Below are positions 1-11,247 of a stretch of 64,000 nt of DNA, in pieces. A program made the position numbers and the translations under genes. Source of the stretch: Phallus indusiatus (lineage: Eukaryota; Basidiomycota; Agaricomycetes; Phallales; Phallaceae). Each line of letters starts with the position of its first letter. Within the stretch, counting starts at the first letter, position 1. Location: the NCBI GenBank assembly GCA_027605045.1, contig JAQFWX010000020.1:310001-374000 (forward strand). Reading direction: 5' to 3'. The notes beneath the pieces were generated by a model that was given only the letters and a program-made list of their open reading frames with translations, was not told the origin of the DNA and ran no database searches.

Positions 1-1
1 A

Positions 2-808
2 TCGCCTTCTGCCCACATCGAAAACCTGAAGCGCTTTCTCCTCATAGCATCGTCAATTGTGCCTAGGGATCCCGCCCTCGGTCATAGATTCTGCATCCGC
101 CATCCAGACATCCAACAGAGTAATATCATGGTTCAAAGGTCGTCCGATTCCGACTCTGATTCTGGCTGGCAACACGCCTCCATCTTGCCTCCGTTTCTCC
201 TTGCCGGCGTACCCCAACGCCTTCAAAACCACCACGATCCTGTCTCGCAGTCTATGGCGTTACCTTCCTTACCCGATGACTTTAACGAGCTGGACGAAAC
301 CGAACAAGCCCAAGTGAAAGAGTTGTACCGTCGTCGCCTCGTGCATTACCGCTATATTCAAAACACGGAGCAGCACAACAAACTCCATTACGATGCAATG
401 ACGGACTTCATGTACGTGCTTCGCAGTCGCCTCTTCACCCACGCAAGCGATCCATGGGAAGGCGAAACCCTCGAGCTAAAAGTCGCGCTTATAAAAGCAA
501 CAGAGAGATGGAAGATGCTTACAGCGGGAAACACACCATGTCCGATTACCTTTGACGCTGAAGACGTCCACGAGACGATGAAGCTGAATGCGGTACAAGA
601 AAAAGCAGACAGGGATTTCGAGATATTGCAATCCTTCTTCGATCTCGGGCCGGAGGGCTGGGTTCCCACACAATACTACGAGCAAGCCGTGGGACGTTGC
701 AAGAAGTTGAAGGAAAAGTTGTTGAAGGAGGCAGAGTCGGAGGAGGATCGCGTGGAGATTTTGACGCATTGGCCCTGGGACGATATGGACGAAGAAAAAT
801 ATAATTGA
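2..808 (+). CDS. APH-like phosphotransferase family protein, 3' part, probable loss of catalytic loop
   Basis: The frame is open to the left edge, so the gene starts outside the window and only the C-terminal part of about 268 residues is present. It matches the large Agaricomycete family of aminoglycoside-phosphotransferase-fold kinases. The Brenner-type segment HPDIQQSNIMV carries the catalytic Asp, followed by WQHASILPPFLLAGVPQRLQ and a helical C-terminal tail rich in charged residues ending in HWPWDDMDEEKYN. In family members known to me a strand and turn with a metal-binding Asp (GLIDWQHAS type) lies between these parts. Here the sequence goes straight from DSDSGWQ to HAS, so that Asp is absent. 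The substrate of the fungal family is unknown to me. No intron is evident. It could be a catalytically dead paralog or an early pseudogene. Confidence 0.72.
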   Translation, partial: SPSAHIENLKRFLLIASSIVPRDPALGHRFCIRHPDIQQSNIMVQRSSDSDSDSGWQHASILPPFLLAGVPQRLQNHHDPVSQSMALPSLPDDFNELDETEQAQVKELYRRRLVHYRYIQNTEQHNKLHYDAMTDFMYVLRSRLFTHASDPWEGETLELKVALIKATERWKMLTAGNTPCPITFDAEDVHETMKLNAVQEKADRDFEILQSFFDLGPEGWVPTQYYEQAVGRCKKLKEKLLKEAESEEDRVEILTHWPWDDMDEEKYN

Positions 809-1544
809 GAAGTCGAACTAGATAAGACGTGTCTATAATGGTAGCTTTAGGTAGGATCATAATTAACCCCACTCTTGACAGCATTTAACACACGGAAGCG
901 GGTCTAATCTAATTTAGGCTCTATTACTTGAAGCTCGTTACCTTGAACCATTTTGAACGTAATACATTGGTCGATTTCTGCTTCAATGGTATGTAGGGCT
1001 CTGAAGACGTTATTCCCCGCACGTTGCTACGCAAAACGATATTGATCCGTGCCTCTTTTTAGGCGAGACAAATTGTATGCGTTATCACACAAAATAATGA
1101 TGACCCTGAAATTTCTGAATACAAAGCTGAGTCCAAAGCATATCAAGTCCTCAATAATAATCGATGATCTCCGCGGGTTTACTGGAGCGGAAGGCTGGCT
1201 TTACTCAACTTGAGTGATGCTGCTACATTGTTTCCGAAGACAACAAATGGTTCTGTGGGAACAAAAAAAAACAGTGGTAAGGATTTTAGAAGAAGTTGAA
1301 GTCATTGACTCAAGGTTTATCATTCATTCCAGATTTTTCGTTTTACGGTTGGTTGCTAGGAATGATCAGAAAGGAGCCGGTGTCTTTTTCGCTCAAGTTT
1401 TTGAAGTCAGTAATTTCCAAAGTAGTAAATTCTATCAGCTAACGATAAAACCAACACAACAAAAACCCAGTTAAACATATAAATAAATCTCATATTCCCT
1501 TGAGACCGTTCCATCAAAGGCAGCTGTATGTTGATCGCGTTTAT
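809..1544. other. intergenic, no gene seen
   Basis: AT-rich spacer between the APH-like gene and the first DPBB gene. No coding exon with supporting splice signals was found. Its right part, from about 1040, belongs to the first copy of the tandem duplication. Confidence 0.6.
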
Positions 1545-2118
1545 TCAAACACCCAGTTGACTGAAATAACATATTAGATTGCTGCCAATAAGACTCAATG
1601 ATAAAGACACACCGTTGATTTCTCCGACGCTGAGGCTGTCGAGTTGTTGGAAAACCCCAGATGTGAGGTCAATGTTGTTCTTGTTACCATCTATGGATTC
1701 GCATCCTTCACAAAGATCCTGAACAACTACACCGCTGACGCTGCGACCATTAGACGTGTCAGTCACCGTTATGGTCGCTCCACATAATGATGATTTGAAT
1801 TCGCCGGTACCTAAAAAAATATAACGCGTCAGATATGTTGTCTGTAATCATGACTCTTCAACAATCATCATTTACTCACTCAAGGCAACTGCATTGTCAG
1901 AATTCTGAATTGGGGAGCCACAAGCTCCGAGTCCTCCGTCGGGAGTGAAGAATGTGGCGCTAACGATAAAGCGGGTGAGGAGGGTTGGCGATTACGGGAG
2001 TGCGGTTTACTTACATTCCGTGGTGGTCTCCATTTGCGCGTGCTACCATTGGCGTCGCTGAAACAGCCATGGCAGAACAGAACAAAGCAACCAAAGAGGT
2101 GAATTGAAGGGAGAACAT
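1545..2118 (-). CDS. RlpA-like double-psi beta-barrel secreted protein, copy A
   Basis: Three exons by GT-AG signals: 2118-2015, 1959-1880 and 1810-1545, joining in frame to 149 residues. The start at 2118 opens a clear signal peptide (MFSLQFTSLVALFCSAMAVS), so the longer upstream open frame is not needed. The mature part has the DPBB pattern: ATFFTPDGG, LGACGSPIQNSDNAVALS, TVTDTSNGRSVSGVVVQDLC, CEGC and a D-L-T-S-G-VFQQL motif. This is the fungal barwin/RlpA-like family, some members of which are annotated as riboflavin-aldehyde-forming enzymes. Expected role is extracellular, in cell wall or fruiting; no enzyme activity can be read from the sequence. Versus copy B its C-terminus runs about 18 residues further after INGV. 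A TATA-like sequence lies about 95 bases upstream. Confidence 0.88.
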
Positions 2119-2211
2119 GTTAAATGTTAGAAGACTAGACAAGGTGTCGATTGAAGAAAGTAGACAAGTAAATTCACTGTTGTCTGGGGGAATACTGAGG
2201 CAAAAAGTAAG

Positions 2212-2221
2212 CTTTTTTATA
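2212..2221 (-). promoter_or_regulatory. TATA-like box of DPBB gene A
   Basis: TATAAAAAAG on the minus strand, about 95 bases before the ATG at 2118. The equivalent box is kept in copy B. Confidence 0.55.
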
Positions 2222-4758
2222 CGTTTCATGATATTGAGGTAGTGCCCGAGCGACTGCGTTCATTGGCTCAAAGTTGAAGTTACATACAATCACCAGACCT
2301 CAACCCCTCAGGTCCCATAGCCAGTTTTTTGCGCCATCAAGCAAAATGAACTAAACACGGATTTCGAATACATCTGGCTTTTTTGTTTTTTTTTTCTGGC
2401 CAGGAAATTGACAGCTTGAGGCATAAATTAAATCAGATCACAGTACGTCTTTCTATAAGCTTAAGGCAAATGATAACTGATACTAGCGTCGTATGACTGT
2501 AGTTTACCCGTATTTTGTTCTTCCGAGTACTGTACTTGAACTTTCTCGAGGTGACCTTACCATTAATCGCTCGACGATCAGGGCAAGCTTAAGCGTCAAT
2601 GCATGGTCGGATTGGGCTTAATCACCTCATCAATTGAATATTGTTTTTGATGCACAGCTATGTTTCATGTGAGCTTTATCAAATTCTCCTCTTGGCATAA
2701 ACATGAACCTAGTAGTATTGTGCACGGCGGTACCAATGTTCAACTTGAATGTCCTCGCAAGATTTGGTTTTATTGATGAGATATTCAATAGTACTACATA
2801 TAAGGATTTACAGTCATATGGTGAACTTATCAGCATTCAGCGTAAAATTTTGATCTTTTGTGAAGATCTCGGAGGTAGGATGGTTTCGCACATCCGGGTC
2901 AATTTTCCAAATTACCGAAAAGCTCACGTGAACGGATGCGCGCTCTGCTGGATGCCGATATTAGTGGCGACCATTGGTCAAACCTGCCTGTTTTGATGAT
3001 GGGGTCAATTATAATAACATTTTGATCTGGAGGCTTTCCAATTTCAACAGAGTCTAGCAGTAGCTGAATACAATTCATATTACAACGCAATTAAGCGGGG
3101 TACGCTGCATTATTGTTTTCTCGAATTTCTAGCTGCGTGATTACTGACGAGACGGTTCGATAGAATGAAAGGACAATGATATAAAACAATAAAAATTGGG
3201 CTTTGGCTTCATCACTGTGTACTACCCCAAAATTGGTCATTTTAATTCATCACTGATGAAAATGTACAAATCTAGATCAGCCTCCTTGATTTTTTTTTAC
3301 AGTGAAATGGACAATTATCTAAGCTAATCATTCAATCCCTCTGGGAGAGATGATTGGGCACATCGGAATTCAAATTCAGACCACATTTCCAATGATTCAA
3401 TTCTCATGACCGATATAGCACTTATTCCTTCGCGTGTCGGGTAGGCAGAAAAATTTGGGAATCTAGACGCAGAGAGAGAAAAAAAAATCAGCTGTCAATG
3501 ATGACGGTTAAGTTATCGGAGATCGATTGACATCTTTTTTCATCTCCTATCCTGACAATGGCTTCCCCACCACGCTACATGCAGAATAGCCATGTGGATA
3601 ATCTTTAGTGTCATTGGCAGAAATTATCTTTAGTCATGAATAGAGCAAAATATCCGATGTAGACGCCGCAACCTCAGGCTTTGTGAACGTTGCTTTCTTC
3701 AGATCTAGTAACCACGAGTGTCGGTAGTTTACGTTTAATGATTCAGTTCATAGAAATTGGTGACTTATAGACTTCTGTGCTACGTGGCCTAGAGCTAAAG
3801 TTGATTTTATCTCAATTTGAAAGACACTTAACCCGTGCGACGTAGACCCCGTACTGGCGATCGAAGGGAACCTCAGATGCCGTATGTTTTAAATTATTGA
3901 TTCCGGCTCACAGACAAGAGACTCGGGTAGTGTAGACATGACAGATACGGGGGTTTAGAAATCGCGGTCCAGTGTCCAAGCAGAGTCTGGACTGGGAAAG
4001 TAAAAAGCTTAAAAATTGAAAACAAGGCTGCGTCACATGACCTCGGCTCAACGCGTGTCAAGTCTCGGCAGGCTTTGGACACCGCGTGCCGCGTCGCGTC
4101 ATGTCACAAAACATGCTCACAATCCACATCCACAATTTTGATTCTGTCTCTTCGTCGAGTTTGAGATGATAGATCGACCTCAATCCGCTTTTCCGAGCCT
4201 TCTACCAAATATGGGCGAGAAAAAATGTACGTGTTATCGCGCAAAATAATGACGAGCCTAGGATCTATAGATACGAGCCGGAAGCCATATCCAGTGCATA
4301 AGGATCATATTCTCAGCAATAATTAAAGTACTCTACGAATTTTCTGGAGCAGAAGACTGGCTCAATATCTAGGGTGATGTTGTAGTCGATCATCGGGTTC
4401 AAGCTGTTGAACAATTCGGCGACAAGTCGTGAGACATGGGAAGTCCGAGGATGAAGTGCAAGCCGTCGACTAGGGGTTTCTTACGTATTTTAGATGCGTC
4501 GTCCACGGTCATTAAAAGTCAATACAAAAGGATTAGTGGGTTTTAAGCACGAGTCACCACTTCTCAAAATAATAGATTCTATTGGCTAACGATAAAATCA
4601 ACAACGAAACCAACGAGCCAAATAAATAGATCTCAGATTCCTTTGGGCATGATCCATCTAGTACAACGCTTTCTGTAAGTTAATCGTGTTTAGTCCTCAA
4701 ATACCCAGTTGACTGATATTGTTAAAAATAATATATCAGATCACTTCCAAATATTCAA

Positions 4759-5273
4759 TCATGAAAACACACCGTTGATTACGCCGACGCTGAGGCTATC
4801 GAGTTGTTGGAAAACTCCAGACGTGAGGTCAATGTTGTTCTTGTTACCATCTCTGGCTTCGCATCCTTCACAAAGATCCTGGACAACAACACCGCTGACA
4901 CTGCGGCCATTAGACGTGTCAGTCACCGTTATGGTCTTTCCACATAATGACGATTTGAATTCGCCGGTACCTAAAAACCATAGCACGTCAGATACATTGT
5001 CCGTATCGCGGTTCTTTCATGATTAGCAGCTACTCACTCAAGGCAACTGCATTGTCCGAGTTCTGAATTGGTGAGCCGCAAGCTCCAAGTGCTCCACCAG
5101 GAGTGAAGAATGTAGCACTAACGATAAAACAGGTTAGAGTTGACGATCATGGGAGTGCGGTTTACTTACACCCCATGGTGATCTCCAGTTGCGCGTACTA
5201 CCATGGGCGTGGCTGAAACGACCACGGCAGAGAACAAAGCAACTACTAAAGAGGCGACTCTGGGGGAGAACAT
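4759..5273 (-). CDS. RlpA-like double-psi beta-barrel secreted protein, copy B
   Basis: Exons 5273-5170, 5117-5038 and 4970-4759 give 131 residues. Exons 1 and 2 are exactly as long as in copy A (104 and 80 bases) and both introns are in the same phase, which confirms the gene model and the duplication. Signal peptide at the N-terminus, then ATFFTPGG, GACGSPIQNSDNAVALS, SLCGKTITVTDTSNGRSVSG and CEGCEARDGNKNN. It ends after LSVGVINGVFS, shorter than copy A because the stop comes earlier. No lesion is seen, so both paralogs look functional. Role as for copy A: secreted, wall- or development-related, inferred from the family only. Confidence 0.88.
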
Positions 5274-5360
5274 GTTGACTGTTGTTGAAAGATTGGACAA
5301 GATGTCGATTGAAGAAGGTTAGACGAGTAGTTCGCTGGAGTTTTGAGATAAAAGGTAAGC

Positions 5361-5369
5361 CTTTTTATA
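5361..5369 (-). promoter_or_regulatory. TATA-like box of DPBB gene B
   Basis: TATAAAAAG on the minus strand, about 90 bases before the ATG at 5273, matching the position in copy A. Confidence 0.5.
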
Positions 5370-8300
5370 CACTCCATGAGATTCAGGTGGTGAGCGCACG
5401 ACTGCATTCATTGGTCAAAGTTTTTGAAGTTACGCAAAATCACCAGATTTCAGGCCCCATAGCCAGCTTCCTGCGGCATCAAGCAAATGAGTTGTCGTAA
5501 AACGGGTCTAAACACGGATTCCTAATATTTCTGGCTCTTTCGGCCTTTTTTTCTGGCCAGGAAAATCGACAGGTATCACAGTACGTACGTCTTTCTATCC
5601 ACTGTGTATCGTCTTGTACAACTGCTTCACTCGTGTTCTTCCGAATTCTGTACTTTAATGTTCCTCAACTATCAACCGCTCGACGACCAGTGCACGCGTC
5701 AAGGCATAGTAGGTTCGGGTTTATCACCTCATCAATTGGATATTGTTTTTGATGCACATCTATATTTCATATGGTGGACTAATTTTTTTCTATTATGCTA
5801 GTAATATCATGCACGTCGGCGGTTTCATACAGCAGATAATACACATGCCATCCTAGCGGAACTGGGTTTCTTTCTATGAAATATTGTACAAAACTCACAG
5901 TCATGTCGTCAATTTCTTTTGATCTTATGTAAAGCTATCGAAAATGGAATGATATCATGCATTCGGGTCAAATTTTCAATATCACCGAAGAGATCGTGTG
6001 AGTAGATGCGCGCGCTCTGCTAGCATTAAACTGGCCTGTTTTGATGATCACCCTGTTGATCTGGAGGCCCCCCTCAAGTTCAGCAATGAAAGTAGCTAAT
6101 ACATCTTAGACTACGACGCAGTTATGTGAATGGCCTTTACACTTAGAGCTGTTTTTTGAGTTATGTATAAATTATGCGATTAACGAAACGTGATCTCAAT
6201 TTATGTAATAAAGAGGCGACAACGATACAGCAGAATAAGATTAGGCTCTGGCTTCATCTTCAGAATTGGTTATTTTAATAAATCACTTATGAAGATGCAC
6301 AAATCTGGACAAATCTCCTTGATTGTTGTTACACCCCCTTCGAGAGATATGATTGGAGAACCAGACCGGAATTCAAATCTAAAAGACTCAATTCCCAATC
6401 ATCCAATTTCCAAGACCGGTATAGCTCCCTCATTCCTTGGCGTGACGGGTAGGTAGAAAGTTTTTGAGGATCTAGAGGTAGAGAAAAAAGATCAGCTGAC
6501 AATCTGCAAGCCATCCTGGTAATTCGATTTTTTTCTTATCCTAACAATAGCTTATTTCCCAACCACCCCAATGACACGCAAAATAGCGATATAGATCATC
6601 TTCAACATCATTTGCGGGAAATCATTATTCAAGATCAAAGTAAAATATCCGATGTGGACTCCACGACACCGAGCTTTGCGCAATGTGAATGTTACCAACT
6701 GATTCTATGGTCCAGCTCATGGACATCACTGAAGGGTACCGGTAGACTCCTATGCGCATGCTACATAGCCTGGCGCTGAAGCTGACTTCGTTTCGTTTCG
6801 ATAGATACAAACACAGACTTTTTACCTGAGCAAAAATGTCCAATGTGGTCCAGGTTCTGGCGGTCGAAGTAGAATCAAGTATGTATCAGATTCAAGCTTT
6901 GATTTTGTGAAAGGTGAGAGAGAAAACCAAGGTCCAGACTCTGATGTTCAAGTTCGACTTTAAAAAATCCAAAAGCAGGACCAAAGCAGGACTAGTCACA
7001 TGACCTCGGCTCAACGCGTGTTAGGCCTCGGCTCGGGCTTTGGACACCGGCGCACCGCGTGCCGTGTCGCGTCATGTCACGAAGCATGCTCACAATCCAC
7101 ATCCACCACCTCGACTTTGTCCCTAGTCCAAAGTGTGAAACGAAGCTGGCCTCAGTACTGTTGTCCAGTCTGTTTATATAAATATGAGTGATGGAAGTTA
7201 CCAATCCCAAGGCTCATCTTCTGAAGGCATGTCTTCAAACACACAATTCTCTAATTCTACTAGCACACCTTTTAAAACCAATTCACGCTCAGGTCCAAGG
7301 CTCTCAGCAACGAAGGAAAGACAACTCATAGATAACCCGGAAGTTGATCTACAATTCGTTGAGAACTTCTTCATCCCTCTCGACATCGTTCCAAGCGTGG
7401 AAGACGACTCTATTGCGCAATCAATCAAGGCTGTTTCTTCTGCTCATGGAGAGAAAAATACGTATAGCGAACTTATTCAAATTTTCAATAAGATTGCTCA
7501 ACTTGTCCACGCCACCGGACATTCTTCGTCGTTTCCATCAACACCGCCACTTCACTTTTTGTGTTCTTACACTCAGGGACCTTCATCAAAGAATAAACAG
7601 CAAACTCGTCATATCGCACCTGATATTCTTGTTCTCCCACCTCTGACAGTCTGCAATAGGTTTCTGCAAAGGACGGAGCCAGCCAATGACGATTCCCCTG
7701 ACCGCTGTTTGCGTTGCCCGTGGGCGCTTTTGGAGTCTATAATTGAGGTCAAACCAGAGAAGGATTGGGATCATAAACAGACTATTGATTACCTAGAGAT
7801 ACTCTTGCAACATCGGCCTGATAAAAAAAGTGTTCTCGGCCTATCTTGTAACCAGCTCGGCTATCGTTTCTACTATGTGGATGCCTGCACACAGAAAACA
7901 TCAATCGTATTTCCATGGAAGGATGGTCTGACGACGCTTGTTCACTACATTTATTCATTGCATCGGATATATTCCGAAAACGTTCAACGGGACACGTCTA
8001 TTCAATTGCACGACATTACTTGGAGAGGGAGTTACAGTTCTGCGACATGGGGAATCTGTTTCAAAGGAGAAGAATACAAGATACGACCGATTTTTGAACG
8101 GAAGGGGCTTGGAAGAAGAACTTGGATAGCTGTTGGGTCAGTCAAGGATACAGACAAGATCAAAACGGAGTCGGCTATTCGGGTTGTGAAGGATATGTGG
8201 AGAGATAATTCAAGGCGATACAAAGAAAGCAATCTTCTTCAGCGCATTCACGAGAACGGATTCGTTCCTGGAGTAGTTCGGCCAATCTCTGAGGGAACCT

Positions 8301-9306
8301 TTAACTTGATTACCAAAAATCGGACGAAACATCGGCTCATAATGGGAAGCACCGGTCTTAGGTTGAGTGCGTGTAAGAGCGTTCTCGAATTTTTGAAGGT
8401 CATGTATGATGCAATAGAAGGTACGCGTCTCATCTTAATTACTTCATTCTTCTGCTGCTTATGTCATTTTTTCAGCTCACGAGAAAGTAGCCGAACGAGG
8501 TGTTCTGCACCGGGATGTCAGCTGGTATAATGTCCTGTGCAAACCTCAGCATTATATCGGGAACAATAATGTCTTGAGGCACCCGAATATCAAAGAGATT
8601 TTGTATGTTTTCGTTATTTTTCTTTATCTATTTCTCATGATTGATTTCATACGTACAGGGAAGAGCCGGAACCACAGCCTCTTTGTGTACTAACGGACTT
8701 CGATAACGCGGCTCTTATACAAGACGATAAGGAACCTGGTGAAGGGACCAGAAGAACAGTGCGTACATTATTCTGTCAACCAGATTGAAGCTAATACATT
8801 TTCGTAGGGAACGCCAATGTTCATGGCCTGTGAGCTTGCATATCAAAGAGACGGTTACAAATTTTTGCGTATTGCAAGTCATTCAAGTCACTCCATCTCC
8901 CTTCCTCAATATTCTCTCGAAACAGAAACTCTCGACAAGTATACCAGAGTTTATAAGCTGGAAAGATATGAAGAATATAATGCACTTTTGACGTCGGTCC
9001 TTTCTCGGGGTGCCAGGGAGGTCGATCCCTTTGCTGCTGATAACCTTGCTCCCTCACATCAGCCCCACCATGACATGGAATCCATGTAAGGGTCTCAACG
9101 GGTAATGGGTATTGCGGGTAATACCCTCGGATACCCATACCCCCACCCGTGGATATTGCTACCCGTGGGTACAGGTACCCGGCGCTTATTTACCCGTAAG
9201 GGTATGACTCTGAAAATGTGCAATTTTAAGGGTACCTGTTTGTATATACACAATAATTATATAGTAAACTAAGCCAAACCCGCGGGTAATACCCGTACCC
9301 GCACAG

Positions 9307-9657
9307 TGTTAGGGCGACTCAGGGCACACACCTAGAGGAGGGAAAACCTAAGATCTATTGAGGGGCATCGACTAACTACTCACCTAGAGGAGGGAAAACC
9401 TAAGAGAACAAGCTTAGGCATCCCCCTCTAGGGAAAACGCATATAAGTACAGAGTCCGAGGCGCCCGACTGATCTCCATGGGATCCGAGGAGATACAACA
9501 GAAATCGGAGTAGATCGAAGAGATCAAAAAATCGAGAAAACGATGAAAATAGTGGAAACGGCGGAATACGGGAAATGAAGGAAATCGAAACACGAAATGA
9601 AATCGAAAGAAATCGAAAAGATCGAATAATCGGGCGAGGTGCTAGCGTACCGTAACA
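9307..9657 (-). repeat. 3' LTR of the chromovirus
   Basis: Same 351-base sequence as 14944-15294. Flanked inside by the purine tract (9658-9672) and outside by the CACAG target duplication. Confidence 0.93.
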
Positions 9658-9672
9658 CCACCCCCCCCTTCA
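9658..9672 (-). other. polypurine tract of the chromovirus
   Basis: Coding strand GAAGGGGGGGGTGG directly before the 3' LTR, the expected plus-strand primer. Confidence 0.8.
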
Positions 9673-9699
9673 ACAAGGCGGCGACCCGACGCCTGAGAC

Positions 9700-11247
9700 T
9701 TAACTGTTAGGACGCGGAAGGAAAATAAGACCACCAATCGTTCGAGGTGCGTTCGGATGAGATCGGTAGAAATCTTGTATAAGATCGTGTGCTGCGACAT
9801 CTTTCTCGGGAACCCACTGGTCGTGCTCCGGACCATAACCCTCCCATCGAACTTTGAATTCCAGTCGACGGCGGAAAATACGGCTATCCAGTATTTCTTC
9901 AACCACGTAGTGTTCGCCATCATCACGAATCTCAGGGGGCGGAGGAGGCTTCGAACGACGACCTGGTATGGTGTCTGGCACCGATGGCTTCAGCTTGCCC
10001 ACATGAAATACGGGATGAATTCTAGACATCGATTTCGGTAGAACGAGTCGATACGAACGGGTTCCGACCTTGGTCGCGATTGGAAAGGGGCCCAGGAAAC
10101 GATGCGATAATTTGACAGATGGACGAGTAGTTTTGATATCGCTAGCATCTAGATAAACCTTATCTCCAGATTTGTAGTCAGGTGCTGGCAAATGTTTGCG
10201 ATCATAGTACTTAGCCATGTCGTCCTTAGCCTTTAGAATTGCAGCACGAGCTTCCTCCCAAGAATGAGACATCCTATCCTTGAAATCGTTAACCGATTCG
10301 ATTTTCGATTCTGCTGATCGCGGTTCGAAACCCATTCGAGGGTGGCGACCAGTGTCGAGCTCGAAAGGCGTAGCTTGAGTAGCCGAGTGAACATGATTGT
10401 TATATGCGAACTCAGCCATCGGTAGCAGTCGATCCCAATCGTCCTGACGTTCAGAGGTGAAGATGCGAAGGTATTGCTCGACCTCAGCGTTCGCTCGTTC
10501 TGTCTGACCATCGGTTTGGGGGTGATACGCAGTGGAGCGTGCAAGCCGAATACCGAGCAATCGAGAGAGTTCCTGGGTGAAACGAGACGAGAATTGAGGT
10601 CCACGATCCGATATGATCTTCTCGGGTAATCCATGCAACTTCCAGACGTGTTGGAGGTAGAGAGATGCAAGGCCCGAAGCGTCAACAGTAGTAAATGTTG
10701 GGACAAAGTGAACCCGTTTTGTCAGTGAATCTACTACCGAAAGAATTGCATCATAACCATTCGATTCCGGGAGTTCGACAATGAAATCGACCGATATGAA
10801 TTGCCAAGGTCGATTCGGAGTTTCGGTAGGTTGCAATTCGCCATACGGAGCATGTCTCGAGGGTTTCGTACGTATACAAGTGTCACAGGCCTCTACATAC
10901 CGTTGTACATATCGAGAGATCCCGGGCCACCAAAAGGTTCGCGATACCAGTTCTAACGTTTTAAATCGACCCGGGTGACCAGCGAGTTTGGTGTCATGAT
11001 GTCGTTGGACGATTTCCCGTCGCAAATCATCTACTTCGGGAACATAGATCTTCCCTCGGTAGTAAATGACATCCTGATCCTCAGCCCATTCGCTGGTGTG
11101 AACCGATCTCCCACCTATCGCCTTAAGGGATTCGATGGCTTTCGAAACGCTATCTTCTCGTTTGCCTTCTCTGTTCGCTTTCCGTATCTGGCCTAGGAAC
11201 TCGTCCTCCTCCTCTAAGGCGGAATGTTTGCATGGCATTGATAGCAA
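9700..11247 (-). CDS. pol: chromovirus integrase with chromodomain
   Basis: About 515 residues open. Zinc-binding HHCC domain (HHDTKLAGHPGRFKT ... CDTCIRTK) is followed by the catalytic core with SVDFIVELP, SDRGPQF and QTDGQTERAN, which gives the D, D and E residues. After the GPFPI SH3-like region comes a chromodomain (EHYVVEEILDSRIFRRR, then VRWEGYGPEHDQWVPEKDV). Chromodomains of this type tether the integrase to modified histones and bias insertion. In the full polyprotein it would follow RNase H without its own start; here a one-base insertion separates them. Confidence 0.9.
   Translation of the reverse strand: MLSMPCKHSALEEEDEFLGQIRKANREGKREDSVSKAIESLKAIGGRSVHTSEWAEDQDVIYYRGKIYVPEVDDLRREIVQRHHDTKLAGHPGRFKTLELVSRTFWWPGISRYVQRYVEACDTCIRTKPSRHAPYGELQPTETPNRPWQFISVDFIVELPESNGYDAILSVVDSLTKRVHFVPTFTTVDASGLASLYLQHVWKLHGLPEKIISDRGPQFSSRFTQELSRLLGIRLARSTAYHPQTDGQTERANAEVEQYLRIFTSERQDDWDRLLPMAEFAYNNHVHSATQATPFELDTGRHPRMGFEPRSAESKIESVNDFKDRMSHSWEEARAAILKAKDDMAKYYDRKHLPAPDYKSGDKVYLDASDIKTTRPSVKLSHRFLGPFPIATKVGTRSYRLVLPKSMSRIHPVFHVGKLKPSVPDTIPGRRSKPPPPPEIRDDGEHYVVEEILDSRIFRRRLEFKVRWEGYGPEHDQWVPEKDVAAHDLIQDFYRSHPNAPRTIGGLIFLPRPNS

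Larger units (their letters stand above)
1040..4150. repeat. tandem segmental duplication, copy A
   Basis: This block carries one DPBB gene plus about 2 kb of upstream DNA, and it is repeated at about 4190-7110. Shared landmarks include GTTATC(A/G)C(A/G)CAAAATAATGA near 1080 and 4230, the whole DPBB gene, ATCACCTCATCAATTG near 2620 and 5730, and a GC-rich stretch with CACATGACCTCGGCTCAACG near 4035 and 6998. The copies carry many indels and substitutions, so the duplication is not very recent. In copy B the right end runs into the start of the FunK1 gene. In copy A the same FunK1-promoter-like stretch (about 3960-4150) has no kinase behind it. I see no other gene in 2230-4700. Confidence 0.75.
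4190..7110. repeat. tandem segmental duplication, copy B
   Basis: Second copy of the 3-kb block, placed almost directly after copy A. It holds the second DPBB gene. Its distal end overlaps the region just upstream of the FunK1 start at 7184. Offset to copy A drifts from about 3150 bases at the DPBB genes to about 2960 at the right end, so copy B has lost some spacer sequence. I see no further gene in 5370-7183. Confidence 0.75.

Noticed and set aside
2119..2229. 37-codon upstream extension of DPBB gene A
   Set aside because: It lies across the TATA-like box, and a good signal peptide begins at the ATG at 2118. Copy B has the same start.
9087..9306. ACCCG/CGGGTA-rich stretch as a CRISPR-like or telomere-like array
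   Set aside because: Units are irregular, inverted and lie inside an element with terminal repeats; they fit a foldback transposon.
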